6,796 nt of DNA from Alphaproteobacteria bacterium (lineage in GTDB: Bacteria; Pseudomonadota; Alphaproteobacteria; ATCC43930; CGMCC-115725): contig JAFAHP010000298.1 of NCBI GenBank assembly GCA_019237175.1, forward strand, positions 1 to 6,796. The letters are read 5' to 3'. Position numbers and translations under genes: made by a program. Of the stretch, positions 6,108 through 6,796 are shown in pieces. How positions within the stretch are numbered: position 1 is the stretch's first letter; each line of letters opens with the position of its first letter. The notes under the pieces were generated by a model. The model worked only from the letters and a program-made list of their open reading frames with translations. It was not told the origin of the DNA and made no database searches.

Positions 6108-6132
6108 AACGTTATTCGTCTGCATATGTTCC
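6108..6132 (-). promoter_or_regulatory. EcfG (general stress response) promoter of the pyrophosphatase gene
   Basis: Read on the minus strand, GGAAC (6132-6128) is followed by exactly 16 bases and CGTT (6111-6108). This is a full match to the alphaproteobacterial EcfG/SigT/RpoE2 consensus. Transcription would start around 6100, giving a leader of about 30 bases before the ATG at 6069. Position, orientation and spacing all agree. I found no other exact match in the window. Confidence 0.75.
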
Positions 6133-6147
6133 CATCGAGGGTCGCTC

Positions 6148-6240
6148 GTGACAAAGGCAAAACCGATGGGGCGACGTGCGCGTGCTGAGCACTCGCCAAA
6201 GGGAACTGCACCACGGCTCGCGGACTACGCGCCGAACTAG
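6148..6240 (+). CDS. Possible small ORF, 30 residues, basic peptide
   Basis: A GTG at 6148 opens a 30-codon frame ending in TAG at 6238. GAGGG (6137-6141) lies six bases upstream, a well-placed ribosome binding site. The peptide begins MTKAKPMGRRARAEH, is Arg/Lys-rich and has no hydrophobic segment. I recognise no family. It sits in the otherwise gene-free spacer upstream of the pyrophosphatase gene and divergent from it. It may be chance in GC-rich DNA. Confidence 0.18.
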   Translation: MTKAKPMGRRARAEHSPKGTAPRLADYAPN

Positions 6241-6241
6241 C

Positions 6242-6590
6242 TCACGCGGGCGGCGAGGTCTGTAAGCATGCCACAGAGTCAGACGGTGTCCCTCGAATCA
6301 GTCGAGCGACGGTCTGGGTCAGCTCCGCCAGCCGCAACGGCTTTGCAATCATCGGAAAATTCATCAGTGACGGTCGCTGGCCCTCTTCCTGCGTAACCGG
6401 TCGTTAGCAGGACCGCTAACCCAGGGAACTCGGGACGCTGCAGCGAACCATCAAAGATCCTGGGGAGCGGAAATGTCTGACGATCAGGCTGGAGCCTTAA
6501 AGCCGACATACGCCAAGCTATACGATCGCAATCTCCGACCAGCACTGCGAAAAATGACGCCCGGCGTCGGAGAGCTTGCGCGATGTCCAA
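6242..6590 (-). pseudogene. Remnant of a response-regulator receiver (REC) domain, frameshifted
   Basis: One frame gives RPEFPGLAVLLTTGYAG (about 6437-6387), the beta4 region of a receiver domain as found at the C-terminus of hybrid sensor kinases. The matching beta5/helix5 end, MNFPMIAKPLRLAELTQTVARL (6364-6299), lies in a different frame that stops at 6242. A single-base indel near 6385-6392 would join them into one protein. The Lys-Pro of IAKPL is the conserved lysine motif of receiver domains. The part upstream of about 6443 is open to 6590 but shows no phosphoacceptor Asp motif and little family resemblance. I therefore take it as a decayed 3' fragment, not a working gene. A sequencing error could explain the frameshift but not the missing N-terminal half. 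Confidence 0.5.
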
Positions 6591-6599
6591 GAGCCCGGA

Positions 6600-6796
6600 C
6601 TACAGTTCACCGCGCGCTGCTAGGCTCTTGATACGGTCGGCGGTGCGGCAGGCGATCGCCTGGATCGTCAAGGACGGGTTGACGCCGCCGACGGTCGGGA
6701 AGACCGAACCATCGCATATCCACAGATTGCGGATGTCCCAGCTGCGGCAATCGCCATTGACGACGCTGGTGCGCGGGTCGTCCCCCATCCGCGCGG
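6600..6796 (-). CDS. GMC family FAD-dependent oxidoreductase, C-terminal end (5' part outside window)
   Basis: The frame is open to the right edge and ends in TAG at 6600, giving about 65 residues. They match the extreme C-terminus of glucose-methanol-choline oxidoreductases: RMGDDPRTSVV, then NLWICDGSVFPTVGGVNPSLTIQAIACRTADRI with the FAD-contacting DGSVFP. The Asn of GGVNPS is the position of the second catalytic residue in this family (Asn or His). The family oxidises alcohols or sugars with FAD; the substrate cannot be judged from this fragment. Its start and FAD-binding Rossmann fold lie beyond 6796. The receiver remnant lies ten bases downstream on the same strand. Confidence 0.88.
   Translation of the reverse strand, partial: ARMGDDPRTSVVNGDCRSWDIRNLWICDGSVFPTVGGVNPSLTIQAIACRTADRIKSLAARGEL

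Noticed and set aside
5698..6108. Plus-strand frame of 136 codons opposite the pyrophosphatase gene
   Set aside because: Antisense shadow, His/Arg/Ile-rich, with no family resemblance.

Overview
The window looks like part of the chromosome of a GC-rich alphaproteobacterium, plausibly a Hyphomicrobiales (Rhizobiales) species of the Bradyrhizobium/Methylobacterium kind. This rests on the GC-rich coding style, the protein families present, and an exact match to the alphaproteobacterial general-stress promoter consensus (GGAAC-N16-CGTT, read by EcfG/ECF15 sigma factors) upstream of a pyrophosphatase gene. The organism call is inference; no rRNA or tRNA is present to confirm it.

Layout from left to right, with every protein gene except one on the minus strand. 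At the left edge is a 3'-truncated DUF6328 membrane protein (1-473). Next, at 663-2523, is a two-gene unit in which an ECF-type sigma factor is followed, with an 11-base overlap, by an Nramp-superfamily transporter with unusual metal-site residues. An AT-rich spacer of about 230 bp separates this from a three-gene envelope cassette (2754-4630): a phage-holin-superfamily (DUF1469-type) membrane protein, a DUF3618 single-span protein and a YihY/BrkB polytopic membrane protein. Their genes overlap or nearly touch and each has a visible ribosome binding site.

A hemerythrin HHE-domain gene (4834-5316) is divergent from that cassette and is the only plus-strand gene I trust. It ends at a clear hairpin terminator and converges on a family I inorganic pyrophosphatase gene (5485-6069) with several active-site substitutions. 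To the right are a short regulatory spacer, a frameshifted remnant of a response-regulator receiver domain (about 6242-6443), and the C-terminal end of a GMC-family flavin oxidoreductase that enters from the right edge.

Functionally, the window reads as a stress and envelope-maintenance neighbourhood: an alternative sigma factor, a metal transporter, membrane proteins of a kind often found in stress-induced cassettes, a di-iron/oxygen-binding type protein and a stress-promoter-driven pyrophosphatase. No CRISPR array, insertion sequence, integrase or RNA gene is visible. I do not see a wholly new system. The strongest leads are the sigma-Nramp pair with its altered metal site, the exact EcfG promoter on a divergent pyrophosphatase, and a 16-bp direct repeat bracketing the hemerythrin gene.
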